Of a DNA stretch of 64,000 nucleotides, positions 43,119 through 51,939 are shown one piece after another. This stretch comes from Granulicella sp. dw_53 (lineage in GTDB: Bacteria; Acidobacteriota; Terriglobia; Terriglobales; Acidobacteriaceae): NCBI RefSeq assembly GCF_018449545.1, contig NZ_JAAVUR010000010.1:1-64000 (forward strand), in the 5' to 3' direction. The position numbers were made by a program, and so were the translations under genes. The notes beneath the pieces are model-generated. The model saw nothing but the letters and a program-made list of their open reading frames with translations. It searched no databases and had not been told where the DNA came from. Position 1 is the first letter of the stretch; each line of letters begins with the position of its first letter.

Positions 43119-44087
43119 CTAGGCATATCGTCTTTGATGCCAATCCCACGCACTCGCGACGATCGCATCCAGCTCGGCGAACTGTGGCTTCCACCCCAGC
43201 TCCTGCTTGATCTTCTCCGAGCTCGCCACCAGCACCGCAGGATCGCCCGCCCGCCGGTCACATTCTTCCACCGCAATAGCCTTGCCTGTCACGCGCCGAA
43301 CCGATTCGATCACCTCCAGCACCGAGAAGCCCTGTCCGTTGCCGATGTTGTAGATCACCCGGCTCTTCTCCGCGAGCGCCCCCAGCGCCAGCAGATGAGC
43401 CTCCGCCAGATCTCGCACATGGATGTAATCCCGCACGCAGGTCCCATCCTTTGTGGGATAGTCACGGCCAAAGATCTTGATACTCGCTCTCCGTCCGAGC
43501 GCCACATCCAGGATCAATGGAATCAAATGCGACTCCGGCTCATGCGCCTCGCCATAACCCTCAATCGCCCCAGCGACGTTGAAATATCGCAGACTCGCAT
43601 ACCGCAACCCGTGCTGCGAGTTCATCCAGCGCAACATCTGCTCCACCAGGAGCTTGCTCTCTCCATAAGGATTCGTCGGCTGCAGCTTCGCATCCTCCAG
43701 AATCGGGGTCTTTTCCGGCTCTCCGTAACAGGCAGCCGTCGAGCTGAAGACCAGCCGGTCATGCCCCGTCGCGATCATCGCCTCCAGTAAAGTAAGCGTA
43801 GACGCGGTATTATTACGGAAGTACATCTCCGGCCGCTGCATGCTCTCCCCCGCTTCAATCAGCGCAGCGAAGTGCATTACTCCATCGAAGCGCCCAGCCT
43901 CCAGTGTCTTCTTCAATAACTCACTATCTGCCAAATCACCTTCAATGAACTCAGAACCTTGGGCGACAGCGGAACGCTTGCTATGACACAGATTGTCGTA
44001 CACCGTCACAGTATGACCACCGGACAAAAGAAGCCTGGAAACGGTGCCTCCGATATAGCCGGCGCCGCCTGTTATCAATACCTTCAT
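43119..44087 (-). CDS. galE: UDP-glucose 4-epimerase
   Basis: An NAD-dependent short-chain dehydrogenase-type epimerase of 322 residues interconverting UDP-glucose and UDP-galactose, used for galactose metabolism and surface glycans. The glycine-rich VLITGGAGYIGGTVSRLLL binds NAD. The catalytic Ser/Tyr/Lys are seen in FSSTAACYGEP and NPYGESKLLVEQML (YXXXK). SLRYFNVAGAIEGYGE and DGTCVRDYIHVRDLAEAH are GalE signatures. It appears monocistronic, with the palindrome just after its stop and a 380-bp divergent region upstream. Confidence 0.92.
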   Translation of the reverse strand: MKVLITGGAGYIGGTVSRLLLSGGHTVTVYDNLCHSKRSAVAQGSEFIEGDLADSELLKKTLEAGRFDGVMHFAALIEAGESMQRPEMYFRNNTASTLTLLEAMIATGHDRLVFSSTAACYGEPEKTPILEDAKLQPTNPYGESKLLVEQMLRWMNSQHGLRYASLRYFNVAGAIEGYGEAHEPESHLIPLILDVALGRRASIKIFGRDYPTKDGTCVRDYIHVRDLAEAHLLALGALAEKSRVIYNIGNGQGFSVLEVIESVRRVTGKAIAVEECDRRAGDPAVLVASSEKIKQELGWKPQFAELDAIVASAWDWHQRRYA

Positions 44088-44467
44088 GGGGTTGTTTCCT
44101 CTCGTCTTTCATGCCTACAACCAAAGTATGAGTGTCAATCACTTAGGGTTCCGGCAACATAATTTAAGTATTGCTGTGTGTCAGTTGTGTATCGATTGAG
44201 TACGTTTTTCATCGAAGTGCACAATAGTTGCACAGCACCAAAGTAACCTTTTTCATACTACGAAGCGTCTGTCTTACTAAGCTTCTGCATTGAGTGTCGT
44301 TATTACGATCCACGACACAGTTCCATCGAGTTGGTTCCGAAACCTCCGGACTCTCGACCCTGTACTCCGGGATTACGGAGTTCATCAGTTACCCGATCGG
44401 TTCTGCTGTCGCCGGGCCGCTAACACATTCCAACCTCTTCGCGAGGGGCAACTAAGGATTCAAGATC
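44088..44467. other. Divergent promoter region between galE and the TonB-protein gene
   Basis: 380 bases, AT-richer than the genes. It contains a small dyad GTGCA-N7-TGCAC (44217-44233) that could be an operator, and GTTTTTCAT-like AT-rich stretches. A short open frame at 44290-44490 has no homology features and overlaps the real start region, so no gene is called. Confidence 0.45.
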
Positions 44468-45553
44468 ATGGTCAAACCGCTCCGTACTGAAGATCCAACA
44501 CCGCAGAATATGCAATTCGCGCACTTTGGCGTCCTCAACGACGGCAGCCAGAGCAAAGCTTCGCTCTTTACCTCTATCACGCTCAACATCATTATCGCTA
44601 TCGTCGTCGTCATCATTGGTGCAGCCGCCAAACATACGATCGATAACAGCAAGAAGCTCCAGACGCTCTCTCTTGAGCCCATCAAGAAGATTGAGCCCCT
44701 GCCCGTCAAGGTTCCCAAGCTCCCCAAGCCACCGGTCGTCAAGCTTGAGCCGCCCAAGATCAAGGTAGCCGAGGTCAAGCTCCCCGACGTCCCCAAACCA
44801 CCTGAAGTCAAGATGGTGCAGCACGTTCCCATCATCCAGCAGCCCGCTCCGCCAAAGCTCGTTACGCCACCGCCCGCTCCTAAGGTCGTCAGCCTGGCCC
44901 AGGCCCAGCCTGCATCGGTCGTCAATAACACTCCCCACCCCACGGCCGTGGCGCTGGGCCAGCAGAACAACCCCATCGCGCTCTCCAACCGTCCTGCCAC
45001 AGCCTCCATCAACCTCGGGAACAAGGGTATGTCAGGCATGCCCGCATCCAACACCGGCACCGGCCCTGCTGCAACCGCAGTCAGCCTCGGCTCGGGCTCC
45101 GCTGGAAGCCAGAACATGGCAGGCCGCGACAACGCAGCCAACGGAGTCCGTGGCGTCAAGCTCGGGGTCACCGGCGGCACCGGTCCTCTCAACTCTCAAA
45201 CTCGCATCGCCGGCCCAGTCAATCTTGGACAAAACACCGTTCAGGCCATAGCCAGGCCGACCACCGTCGCCGCGCCGGCCAGAAGCGCCCCCAAGGTTCT
45301 CTTCAAGCCTCGTCCCGAATACACCGCAGAAGCAACCAAACTTCATATCGAAGGCGTCGTATCTGTACGCATTCATGTTTCGGCTGCTGGCACCGTCCAT
45401 GTTGTTGGTGTCACTAGCGACCTGGGTCATGGTTTGGGGGAATCGGCTGTCCGCGCTATTCAAGCTACACGCTTTCAGCCTGCGATTGACGCTTCCGGAC
45501 AACCCATCGATTGGGACGGCGTCGTCAACGTAGCCTTCCAACTCGCGAGCTGA
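44468..45553 (+). CDS. TonB-like energy transducer
   Basis: A 361-residue bitopic membrane protein. One membrane segment (about 36-54, SITLNIIIAIVVVIIGAAA) is followed by a Pro/Lys/Val-rich periplasm-spanning linker (KVPKLPKPPVVKLEPPKI) and an unusual Asn/Ser/Gly-rich region (about 150-260). The C-terminal TonB domain has PRPEYTAEATKLHIEGVVSV, RIHVSAAGTV, GLGESAVRAIQATRFQPA and DWDGVVNVAFQL. By family it transmits proton-motive force from ExbB/ExbD to outer-membrane receptors, though none of these genes is nearby. It lies 102 nt upstream of the M48-like gene on the same strand. Confidence 0.88.
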   Translation: MVKPLRTEDPTPQNMQFAHFGVLNDGSQSKASLFTSITLNIIIAIVVVIIGAAAKHTIDNSKKLQTLSLEPIKKIEPLPVKVPKLPKPPVVKLEPPKIKVAEVKLPDVPKPPEVKMVQHVPIIQQPAPPKLVTPPPAPKVVSLAQAQPASVVNNTPHPTAVALGQQNNPIALSNRPATASINLGNKGMSGMPASNTGTGPAATAVSLGSGSAGSQNMAGRDNAANGVRGVKLGVTGGTGPLNSQTRIAGPVNLGQNTVQAIARPTTVAAPARSAPKVLFKPRPEYTAEATKLHIEGVVSVRIHVSAAGTVHVVGVTSDLGHGLGESAVRAIQATRFQPAIDASGQPIDWDGVVNVAFQLAS

Positions 45554-45655
45554 TAGGTTCCGCGATTACTACTTCCCGGTTAGTTCCTTTCTGAACTAGC
45601 ATCAAGAATGAATCGCAAAAGATGGCCAAAACGGCCATCGCAGGAGCCTAAAACA

Positions 45656-47575
45656 ATGATCCTCCGGAAATTCCCTACCGCCGGTCTTCTTCTGGCAGCC
45701 ATAATTGCTTCAGCTCTTCCTGCCTCGGCGGCTGTTCCGCTCTTTGGTAAGAAGAAGCCGAAGGAGGATCTCCTCCAGTCGAAAAAGCCGACGGCCGCTC
45801 AAAACGCGCTCATCGACAAGGCGATCGTCAGGGAAAAAGAGGTCATCAAGACCGTCAAGGACCGTCAGCCGCTCGTCGAAACCTACATCCAGAACATGCG
45901 GCCCGACCCCATCCTGGCTCAGGTCCCCGACAGCGACCAACACTTCCTAGGTCGCGTCGAGTTCAACAAGATCATCGGCGACAACGCCTATAAGGTGAAC
46001 GAGTCGACCTCCAAGGGCACCAGCAACGACGGCAAGCTGGGTTTCCTCAAGCACTCCATGTCCTTCATGGGCGGCCTGGGCAGCGGCCTCAAGCTCACCT
46101 TTCATGAAGCGGGCTTCGTCCAGATGCTCCTCATGGACTCCAACGACTTCGATCGCCAGCACTACACCTTCGGCTTCGTCCGCAACGACTTCCTCGGCAA
46201 CACCCCCACCGCCGTCTTCGACGTAACCCCCATCAGCGGCAAGCGCGACTTCGGCCGCTTCTTCGGCCGCATCTGGATCGAGACCCGCAACGGCAACGTC
46301 GTCCGCTTCAACGGAGACTTCTCCGGCTCTGAAGAAGACCACCGCGAGTTCTATCACTTCGATAGCTGGCGCACTAACGTGCAGCCGGATCTCTGGCTCC
46401 CCACCTCCTTCTACGTGGAAGAGAGCGATCCTAAGAGCGTCTCCCGCACTCTCAAGTTCAAAGCCATTAATCACGTCTGGGGCTATGTCCTCAAGATTCC
46501 CGCCAAAGAGTCCGAGAACACCTCCCTCGACGTCGTCGGAGCCACCGACGTCTCGAACGATGCTCAGGACGTCAGCCCCCTCGGTGCGCAGCGCGCCTGG
46601 GTCCAGCAGGCAGAGGACAACGTTGTAGAGCGCCTCTTCCAGGCTGGTCTGATCGACGCCCCCAGTGACTTCGACAAGACCCTCGAAGCTCTCGCCGGCA
46701 ATATCCTGGCCTATAACAACATCACGCTCTCGCGCCCCATCCGCGTGCGCACCCTGCTCACGGAGCCGCTTGAGTCGCTTGCCATCGGCAATACCATCAT
46801 CCTCTCCAAGAGCCTCATCGATACGACCGCCGTCGTCACCACCGATGGTGCCCAGCAGATGGGCAATCTCAATGCCGTCCTCGCCTTCCAGATCGCGCAC
46901 ATCATCCTCGCTCACCGCCTCGACACCAAGTACGCCTTCAACGATCGCCTGCTCTTCCCCACCAATGCAGTCTTCAACCGCATTCCCATGCACCACACGG
47001 ATGCCGACAACACTGCCGCGGCGAAGAAGGCAATCGAGCTTCTCAACGCCAAGGAACTCGCCGACGGTCAGCAGTACTTCGGACTCTACCTGCAGCAGCT
47101 TGAAAAGCGCGTGAAGGCCCTCAAGGCCCTCAACGAGCCGATGATTGGCGACGGCCTCGTCAAGAGTGACACCGACCCAACCTTCTGGCTCGCTGCTCTG
47201 ATGCCCAAAGGCGGCAAGCTCGATATGAACGACCTCAAGCAGCAGGCGGCCATGCCTCTGTCCAGCTTCCTCCGTTACGACCCCTGGACGGATCAGGTCA
47301 TCACCATGCACGCTGCCTTTGAACCACTTCTCTCGCCGGCCGACAAGATGCCCTTCGAAGTCGAGCCCGTCTACCTGAAACTTGGCTACTACAAACCGCC
47401 AGCCGAACCAGCCGCCGCACCTGCACCTGCAGCGGCAGCACCTGGCGATCCGGTGGCTGCGCCCGCAGCCGCTGTACCACCAGCAGCCGATAACACCGTT
47501 CCACCCGCAGCCAACGCAGCGCCCGCAGCGGATACCACTGTTCCGCCAGCGCCCGCCGCGGTACCTCAACAATAG
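45656..47575 (+). CDS. Exported M48-like protein with destroyed zinc motif
   Basis: A 639-residue secreted protein with signal peptide FPTAGLLLAAIIASALPASA. An acidobacterial N-terminal region (about 30-330) is followed by a segment resembling peptidase family M48: LAIGNTIILSKSLIDTTAVV, then NLNAVLAFQIAHIILAHRLD. In active M48 enzymes this last stretch reads AHEXAH. Here HEXXH has become F411-Q412-I-A-H415, losing one zinc ligand and the catalytic Glu. The tail (about 580-639) is Ala/Pro-rich with AAAVPPAADNTVPP-type repeats. The ATG at 45656 with GGAG upstream is preferred to an ATG at 45608. Inferred to be a non-catalytic envelope protein; M48 relationship judged by eye. Confidence 0.75.
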   Translation: MILRKFPTAGLLLAAIIASALPASAAVPLFGKKKPKEDLLQSKKPTAAQNALIDKAIVREKEVIKTVKDRQPLVETYIQNMRPDPILAQVPDSDQHFLGRVEFNKIIGDNAYKVNESTSKGTSNDGKLGFLKHSMSFMGGLGSGLKLTFHEAGFVQMLLMDSNDFDRQHYTFGFVRNDFLGNTPTAVFDVTPISGKRDFGRFFGRIWIETRNGNVVRFNGDFSGSEEDHREFYHFDSWRTNVQPDLWLPTSFYVEESDPKSVSRTLKFKAINHVWGYVLKIPAKESENTSLDVVGATDVSNDAQDVSPLGAQRAWVQQAEDNVVERLFQAGLIDAPSDFDKTLEALAGNILAYNNITLSRPIRVRTLLTEPLESLAIGNTIILSKSLIDTTAVVTTDGAQQMGNLNAVLAFQIAHIILAHRLDTKYAFNDRLLFPTNAVFNRIPMHHTDADNTAAAKKAIELLNAKELADGQQYFGLYLQQLEKRVKALKALNEPMIGDGLVKSDTDPTFWLAALMPKGGKLDMNDLKQQAAMPLSSFLRYDPWTDQVITMHAAFEPLLSPADKMPFEVEPVYLKLGYYKPPAEPAAAPAPAAAAPGDPVAAPAAAVPPAADNTVPPAANAAPAADTTVPPAPAAVPQQ

Positions 47576-47631
47576 AAGACCAAGAAAGACTTTGACCTAA
47601 GCGTGAACGGGAAGTCGATCGCTCGACATCC

Positions 47632-47676
47632 CGTGAATAAATACTGCCGGGACTGCCTCGGCAGTATTTATTCACG
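47632..47676 (+). terminator. Perfect 18-bp hairpin after the M48-like gene
   Basis: Arms 47632-47649 and 47659-47676 pair without mismatch around a 9-nt loop, 56 nt after the stop. No T-run follows, so it may be a bidirectional or RNA-stabilising hairpin and not a classical terminator. Confidence 0.55.
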
Positions 47677-47927
47677 GCCAGGATCAGGAGGAACCAAGTT
47701 GAAACAGCATATTCTAACAGGCCGCTTCGCTTGCATGTTAGGTCTATCAAGGATGATGGCCGACTAGTAGCCGCAGGCAATCCCACCGCCTTCAGCTCAG
47801 GAGCGATGCAGATTGGAGCATCGTAAGTCCGGCTATGGAAGGGAAGATGCCAAGGGTCCCACAATCTCTGGAACCGTAGATTTCACCAGTCTCATTGGAA
47901 TCGAAGGCGACACACATTGGAAACACA

Positions 47928-47958
47928 AAAAAGCCCCGGCTCAAAACCGGGGCTTTTT
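47928..47958 (-). terminator. Rho-independent terminator of the outer-membrane barrel gene
   Basis: A 12-bp stem AAAAAGCCCCGG/CCGGGGCTTTTT with loop CTCAAAA, 17 nt after the minus-strand stop at 47975. On the minus strand the stem ends in a run of six T. The A/T arms also allow function on the plus strand. Confidence 0.85.
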
Positions 47959-47974
47959 CACATTCGAGTCCAGT

Positions 47975-48568
47975 TTAGAAGTGGTAAGCCACACCAATCG
48001 AGGGCATGGAAACAACCTCATATCGGTTGGTCTTGAAGCTATCCAGGCTGAAGTTCGGCGCCTTAACCACAAATCCGCGATACTCCGCACGAATATCGAA
48101 GCTGGGGCTTAGCTCATACGCCACGCCGCCGCCGAACAATGCGCCGATGTTCGTATTCTGCTTGGTATCGAGTGAGGTCGTCTGAAAGTCCTTGATTGGA
48201 GTAAAGATCAACGCGCCTACTCCAACCTCGGCAAAGGGGCTGAAGTTCTTGAAGTTCAAATTGAACACATAAGCGCCGGAGAGCTCCTGCTGGCGCTGGT
48301 GAATCTGTCCGGTGATAAAGCTGGTGATGTAACTTTGTTGATTCTGAGCGAAGGAGTAGTTCAACTCCAGAGCACTTCTCGGCGTAAGCATATACCGATA
48401 GCTCGCCAGAAAACCGTACGTCGAGCTGGTGTTCATCTGAACAGAGTTCCCGTTGACCTGCGGAGCGAACAATCCGATTGCGCTGACGCTCACATCCTGC
48501 CGGCTCTCCTGTGCTTGCCCTGCGGCCGCGGATAATATCAGCGCGCCCAACAACATCATCTTCTTCAT
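47975..48568 (-). CDS. Outer-membrane beta-barrel protein
   Basis: A 197-residue protein with signal peptide MLLGALILSAAAGQAQ and alternating beta strands such as YGFLASYRYMLTPRSALELNYSF (split by turns), FSPFAEVGVGALIFTP, FGGGVAYELSPSFDIRAEYRG. It ends in the outer-membrane sorting pattern with terminal Phe (VAYHF). The size fits an eight-stranded OmpA/OmpW-like barrel without a peptidoglycan-binding domain. Function unknown. It is expressed alone, with a strong terminator 17 nt after its stop. Confidence 0.85.
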   Translation of the reverse strand: MKKMMLLGALILSAAAGQAQESRQDVSVSAIGLFAPQVNGNSVQMNTSSTYGFLASYRYMLTPRSALELNYSFAQNQQSYITSFITGQIHQRQQELSGAYVFNLNFKNFSPFAEVGVGALIFTPIKDFQTTSLDTKQNTNIGALFGGGVAYELSPSFDIRAEYRGFVVKAPNFSLDSFKTNRYEVVSMPSIGVAYHF

Positions 48569-48725
48569 TCTTCGCTACGCCCCTTCGATTTCGTCCAATG
48601 CTTTCGACCTCTGGCCCGCAGAGGCAAGATGCTGCCAATGTTCCCCGGACCAGTCTGAAAACGCCTCAGTCGGTAGCTTTATTGTACCCGTACCGGAGTC
48701 CACCGGGACTCACCTCACACAAGAA

Positions 48726-48751
48726 GGCCGGAGGATCTCTCTCCTCCGGCC
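48726..48751 (-). terminator. Terminator of the second Spy-like gene
   Basis: A perfect 10-bp GC-rich stem GGCCGGAGGA/TCCTCCGGCC with a 6-nt loop. It is followed on the minus strand by TTCTTGTGTG and lies 54 nt beyond the stop at 48806. Confidence 0.7.
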
Positions 48752-48805
48752 CGCTCCGGTCACATCTATGCGCTCAACCACGCGCTTCAAGACACGTTCA
48801 AAGCC

Positions 48806-49285
48806 CTACTGTGGCGGCGGTGGTGGCGCATCTCCGCCTCCTCCACCTCGCTCCTCGCGCCGCTCCTGTCGCTTCGCCAGCATCGCGTCCCACTTCGTCT
48901 TCTGGTCGTCCGTAAGCGTCGTACGGATCTTCGCCTGCGCGTCCTTGCGAATCGCCATCATCTTGTCCCGCTTATCCGCCTGCGCAGTGGAAGTATCGTC
49001 CCGCAGAGCCATCATCTGCTTCTCGGTATCCGCGTCGATCGCCTTGATCTGCGTCACCTGATCCGGAGTCAGATTCAACTGCTTGGTCATCATCTCCAAC
49101 TGCCGCTCCTGCATGCGTCCCGGCCCACCACGGCCCATCTGACGTCCGCTGCCGTCTTGCTGCGGAGAGGGTGGTTGAGCGGAGGTATCCTGCGCCATCA
49201 TCGGCGCCACGCTGGTCGCCGTACAGAGCGCCAACAAAGCCAACCGCATCCCTGCTCGTCCCAACATCGTCTGAATCGGTTTCAT
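48806..49285 (-). CDS. Spy/CpxP-like periplasmic protein
   Basis: A 159-residue exported helical protein. The signal peptide (LALLALCTATSVAPMMAQ) is followed by a Gly/Arg/Gln-rich linker and two LTXXQ motifs (LNLTPDQVTQIKAI and LTDDQKTKWDAM) flanking helices rich in Lys/Asp/Met. The tail is Gly/Pro-only (GGGGGDAPPPPPQ). LTXXQ pairs mark Spy/CpxP chaperones that respond to envelope or metal stress. It is the second Spy-like gene in the window; unlike the one at 28863 it has no sigma-factor neighbour. Confidence 0.82.
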   Translation of the reverse strand: MKPIQTMLGRAGMRLALLALCTATSVAPMMAQDTSAQPPSPQQDGSGRQMGRGGPGRMQERQLEMMTKQLNLTPDQVTQIKAIDADTEKQMMALRDDTSTAQADKRDKMMAIRKDAQAKIRTTLTDDQKTKWDAMLAKRQERREERGGGGGDAPPPPPQ

Positions 49286-49497
49286 CGTAGTTCTCCTTAA
49301 GCTGGTATCGCTGTCCGAACAATTTTCATTCCATCGATCCGCCGGCTGATCCCAAGTGCGGCACCAATCTAATCAATACAGACGCACCTTTAAACAAAAG
49401 GTTCCGGCTCCAACCTAAATAGTCCTCCCACAAAAAAATTCCACTTTTATCCAAGTCATCCGCGCAAATCGGTGTTAATCCTTCCTTCCAGTCAGCC

Positions 49498-50424
49498 CTA
49501 AAAACTCCGCTCCGCCTGGAAGTAATACGGATCCCCATGCTGCGCCGCATACGCCTCCACCACCTTCAGGAAAGCCACCGCAACATGCGAAAGGCTCGCC
49601 TGTCGCCGGTACACCAACCTCAACTTGCGCTCCATCTGCAGCTCCGGCACCTTCACCCGCACCAGCGATCCATTCTCCAGCTCCGTCCTCAGCGTCAGCG
49701 CAGGAGCCAGCGCCACCCCATTGCCCATCGCCACAAACCGCTTGATCGCCTCCAGCGAAGGCAGCTCCACCACCATCTGCAGCCTCGTCTTGTGCCGCCG
49801 AAACGCCTGAATCACCTTCTGCCGCTGTGGCGAGGTGATGCTGTGCCCGATAAAACTCTGGCTCCCAAGCTGCCGGATCGACACCTCCTCCATCCGCGCC
49901 AGCGCATGGTTGGGATTCACTACAAACGCCAGCTCATCCCGATAAACCATCACCGACTTCACCTGCGGATCGTCCGGCCGGAACGACAGCACCCCAATCT
50001 CCACCGAGTGCATCAGCACCTCATCCGGAATCCGGCTCGCCAGCGTCCTCTGCACCACCAGCTTGATCCGCGGATTCTGCCGCCGAAACTCATCCATTAA
50101 TGGCAGCAAATACAGACAGGTGTACTCATTCGCCGCCAGATTCAACCGCCCCCGGTGCAGCTCCCGCAGCTCCGTCAGCGCCCCCGTCGCCTCGGTCCGC
50201 AGATTCAGCAACTTGGCGGCATACTCCTTCAGCACCTCCCCAGCATCCGTCAGCGTGCCGTCCCGCGACGACCGCTCGAACAGCACCTCCCCCAGCTCCT
50301 GCTCCAATTTTGCGATTGCCTGACTGATCGCCGGTTGAGTACGATGAAGCCGCGCCGCCGCCCGTGAAAAACTCCGTTCCTCCGCAACTGCAAGAAACGT
50401 CTCAAGTTGAACCAGCTCCAACAC
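49498..50424 (-). CDS. LysR-type transcriptional regulator
   Basis: A 308-residue LysR protein. The winged helix-turn-helix is at residues 1-60 (FLAVAEERSFSRAAARLH, QPAISQAIAKLEQELG). The periplasmic-binding-like effector domain covers about 90-300 (RGRLNLAANEYTCLYLLP, VVELPSLEAIKRFVAMGNG). It is divergent from leuA with a 128-bp shared region containing dyads. This is the classical LysR layout for controlling the adjacent pathway and itself, so it is probably the regulator of the leu-ilv cluster. Known leucine-pathway LysR proteins sense 2-isopropylmalate or acetolactate; the inducer here is unknown. Confidence 0.9.
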   Translation of the reverse strand: MLELVQLETFLAVAEERSFSRAAARLHRTQPAISQAIAKLEQELGEVLFERSSRDGTLTDAGEVLKEYAAKLLNLRTEATGALTELRELHRGRLNLAANEYTCLYLLPLMDEFRRQNPRIKLVVQRTLASRIPDEVLMHSVEIGVLSFRPDDPQVKSVMVYRDELAFVVNPNHALARMEEVSIRQLGSQSFIGHSITSPQRQKVIQAFRRHKTRLQMVVELPSLEAIKRFVAMGNGVALAPALTLRTELENGSLVRVKVPELQMERKLRLVYRRQASLSHVAVAFLKVVEAYAAQHGDPYYFQAERSF

Positions 50425-50452
50425 TCACCTCGCGACCGGAACTATCTTCTCA

Positions 50453-50523
50453 TCTAATAAATCTGAATAGTCCGATTAGAACTTCTGATACTTGTTTTAG
50501 CCATCATAAGCGTGCGTTATGAT
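50453..50523. promoter_or_regulatory. Dyads in the lysR-leuA divergent region (candidate operator)
   Basis: Two inverted repeats: TCTAAT-N16-ATTAGA (50453-50480) and ATCATAA-N7-TTATGAT (50503-50523). The second overlaps TATGAT (50518-50523), a plausible -10 box for leuA, with TTTTAG 17 nt before it. LysR regulators bind such interrupted dyads; binding here is inferred. Confidence 0.5.
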
Positions 50524-50552
50524 AACGTCCAGATTCGAAGGTACTGATTCCT

Positions 50553-51806
50553 ATGCCTGAAAACAACCAAATCGTCTTCTTCGACACCACCCTCCGCGAC
50601 GGCGAACAGTCCCCCGGTTGCACCATGCATCATGCAGAAAAACTCCGCATGGCCCACCAGATCGCGGCTTTGGGAGTCGACGTTCTGGAGGCAGGATTCG
50701 CCATCGCCTCCGACGGCGACTTCAACGCCGTCCACGCCATCGCCCGCGAGGTCCGCGGAACCCGCGTCGCCTCCCTCGCCCGCTGCAAGCGCGAGGACAT
50801 CGAAGCCGCCGCCCGCGCCGTGGAGCCCGCCCCCTCCAACCGCATCCACGTCTTCCTCGCCTCCTCCGACCTCCACCTCGAATACAAGCTCCGCATCAGC
50901 CGCGAACAAGCCCTCGACCATACCGCCGAGTCGGTCCGTCTCGCCCGCTCCTTCGTCGAAGACGTCGAGTTCTCCACCGAGGATGGCACCCGCTCCGACC
51001 ACGAGTTCCTCATCCAGATGATCACCGTCGCCATCCAGGCCGGCGCCACCACCATCAACATCCCCGACACCGTCGGCTACACCACCCCCGAGGAGTACGC
51101 CGCGCTCTTCCGCATGGTAAAAGCCCGCGTCCCCGGCATCGATGACGTCATCCTCTCCACCCACTGCCACAACGACCTCGGCATGGCCGTCGCCAACACC
51201 CTCGCCGGAGTCCAGGCTGGAGCCCGCCAGATCGAGTGCACCATCAACGGCATCGGCGAACGCGCCGGCAACGCCGCCCTCGAAGAGATCGCCGCCGCAC
51301 TCATGGTCCGCCGCGACAAGTTCCCCTACACCCACCACATCGTCATGGACCAGCTCTATCCCACCAGCCAGATGCTCGGGGAGTGCATCAGCTTCGGCGT
51401 CTCGCCCAACAAGGCCGTCGTCGGAGCCAACGCCTTCGCCCACGAGTCCGGCATCCACCAGCACGGCATGATGGCCAACCCCCTCACCTACGAGATCATG
51501 ACCCCCGCCTCCGTCGGAGCCGGCAACACCAACATCGTCCTCGGCAAGCACTCCGGCCGGCGCGCCCTCGCCGACCGCCTCGAAAGACTCGGTCACCTCC
51601 TCGACCGCGACCAGCTCGACCAGGTCTACGCCCTCTTCACTGAACTGACCGACCGCAAAAAGCTAATCTACGACCAGGACCTGCTAAGCCTCATGCAATC
51701 CGGCAAGGCAATCCCGGTCGCCGTACCGGTACTGGTCGAAGTCCCAGTTCCCGTCGCGGTCCCAGTCGAGATTCCCATTCCGATTGAAGTCCCAATCTCC
51801 CGATAG
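50553..51806 (+). CDS. leuA: 2-isopropylmalate synthase, short form with Pro/Val tail
   Basis: Condenses acetyl-CoA with 2-oxoisovalerate, the first step of leucine synthesis. The catalytic TIM barrel is intact: FDTTLRDGEQSPGCTM, the metal-binding STHCHNDLGMAVANTLAG, and ECTINGIGERAGNAALEEI. The linker region NAFAHESGIHQHGM is also present. At 417 residues it ends about 100 residues before typical LeuA (around 510-520) and has no C-terminal leucine-binding regulatory domain. No frameshifted remnant of that domain is visible downstream. Instead it ends in a periodic tail starting IPVAVPVLVEVPVPVAV (about 387-417). Leucine feedback is therefore likely absent or done by another route. Citramalate synthase is a less likely alternative, given the leuBCD context. 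Confidence 0.88.
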   Translation: MPENNQIVFFDTTLRDGEQSPGCTMHHAEKLRMAHQIAALGVDVLEAGFAIASDGDFNAVHAIAREVRGTRVASLARCKREDIEAAARAVEPAPSNRIHVFLASSDLHLEYKLRISREQALDHTAESVRLARSFVEDVEFSTEDGTRSDHEFLIQMITVAIQAGATTINIPDTVGYTTPEEYAALFRMVKARVPGIDDVILSTHCHNDLGMAVANTLAGVQAGARQIECTINGIGERAGNAALEEIAAALMVRRDKFPYTHHIVMDQLYPTSQMLGECISFGVSPNKAVVGANAFAHESGIHQHGMMANPLTYEIMTPASVGAGNTNIVLGKHSGRRALADRLERLGHLLDRDQLDQVYALFTELTDRKKLIYDQDLLSLMQSGKAIPVAVPVLVEVPVPVAVPVEIPIPIEVPISR

Positions 51807-51861
51807 CAAACACCAACAAGAGAAGCAAACACCATCAACCACCACTGCTTTTTATGTCCCT

Positions 51862-51898
51862 AAATCCGTTCCATCCGCTTTTATCCGTGTTAAGCAGT
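51862..51898 (+). repeat. Upstream element shared by leuB and ilvB
   Basis: A sequence ending CTTTTATCCGTGTTAAGCAG, 42 nt before the leuB start. It is nearly matched at 60165-60190 (GTTTTATCGGTGTTAAGCAG) before ilvB and more weakly near 49447-49485. It may be a dispersed repeat or a shared leader element. Confidence 0.6.
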
Positions 51899-51939
51899 TT
51901 CGGATATCAAGCGTCCAACAAGTTAAAACGAGGTTCAGT

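Larger units (their letters stand above)
47576..47974. other. Intergenic stretch with two strong hairpins
   Basis: 399 bases between convergent genes. It holds the 18-bp hairpin at 47632-47676 and a terminator at 47928-47958. The part between them (47680-47925) has no supported gene or repeat. Confidence 0.5.

Noticed and set aside
44290..44490. Short open frame upstream of the TonB-protein gene
   Set aside because: No SD, no recognisable features, overlaps the true start region; more likely promoter DNA.
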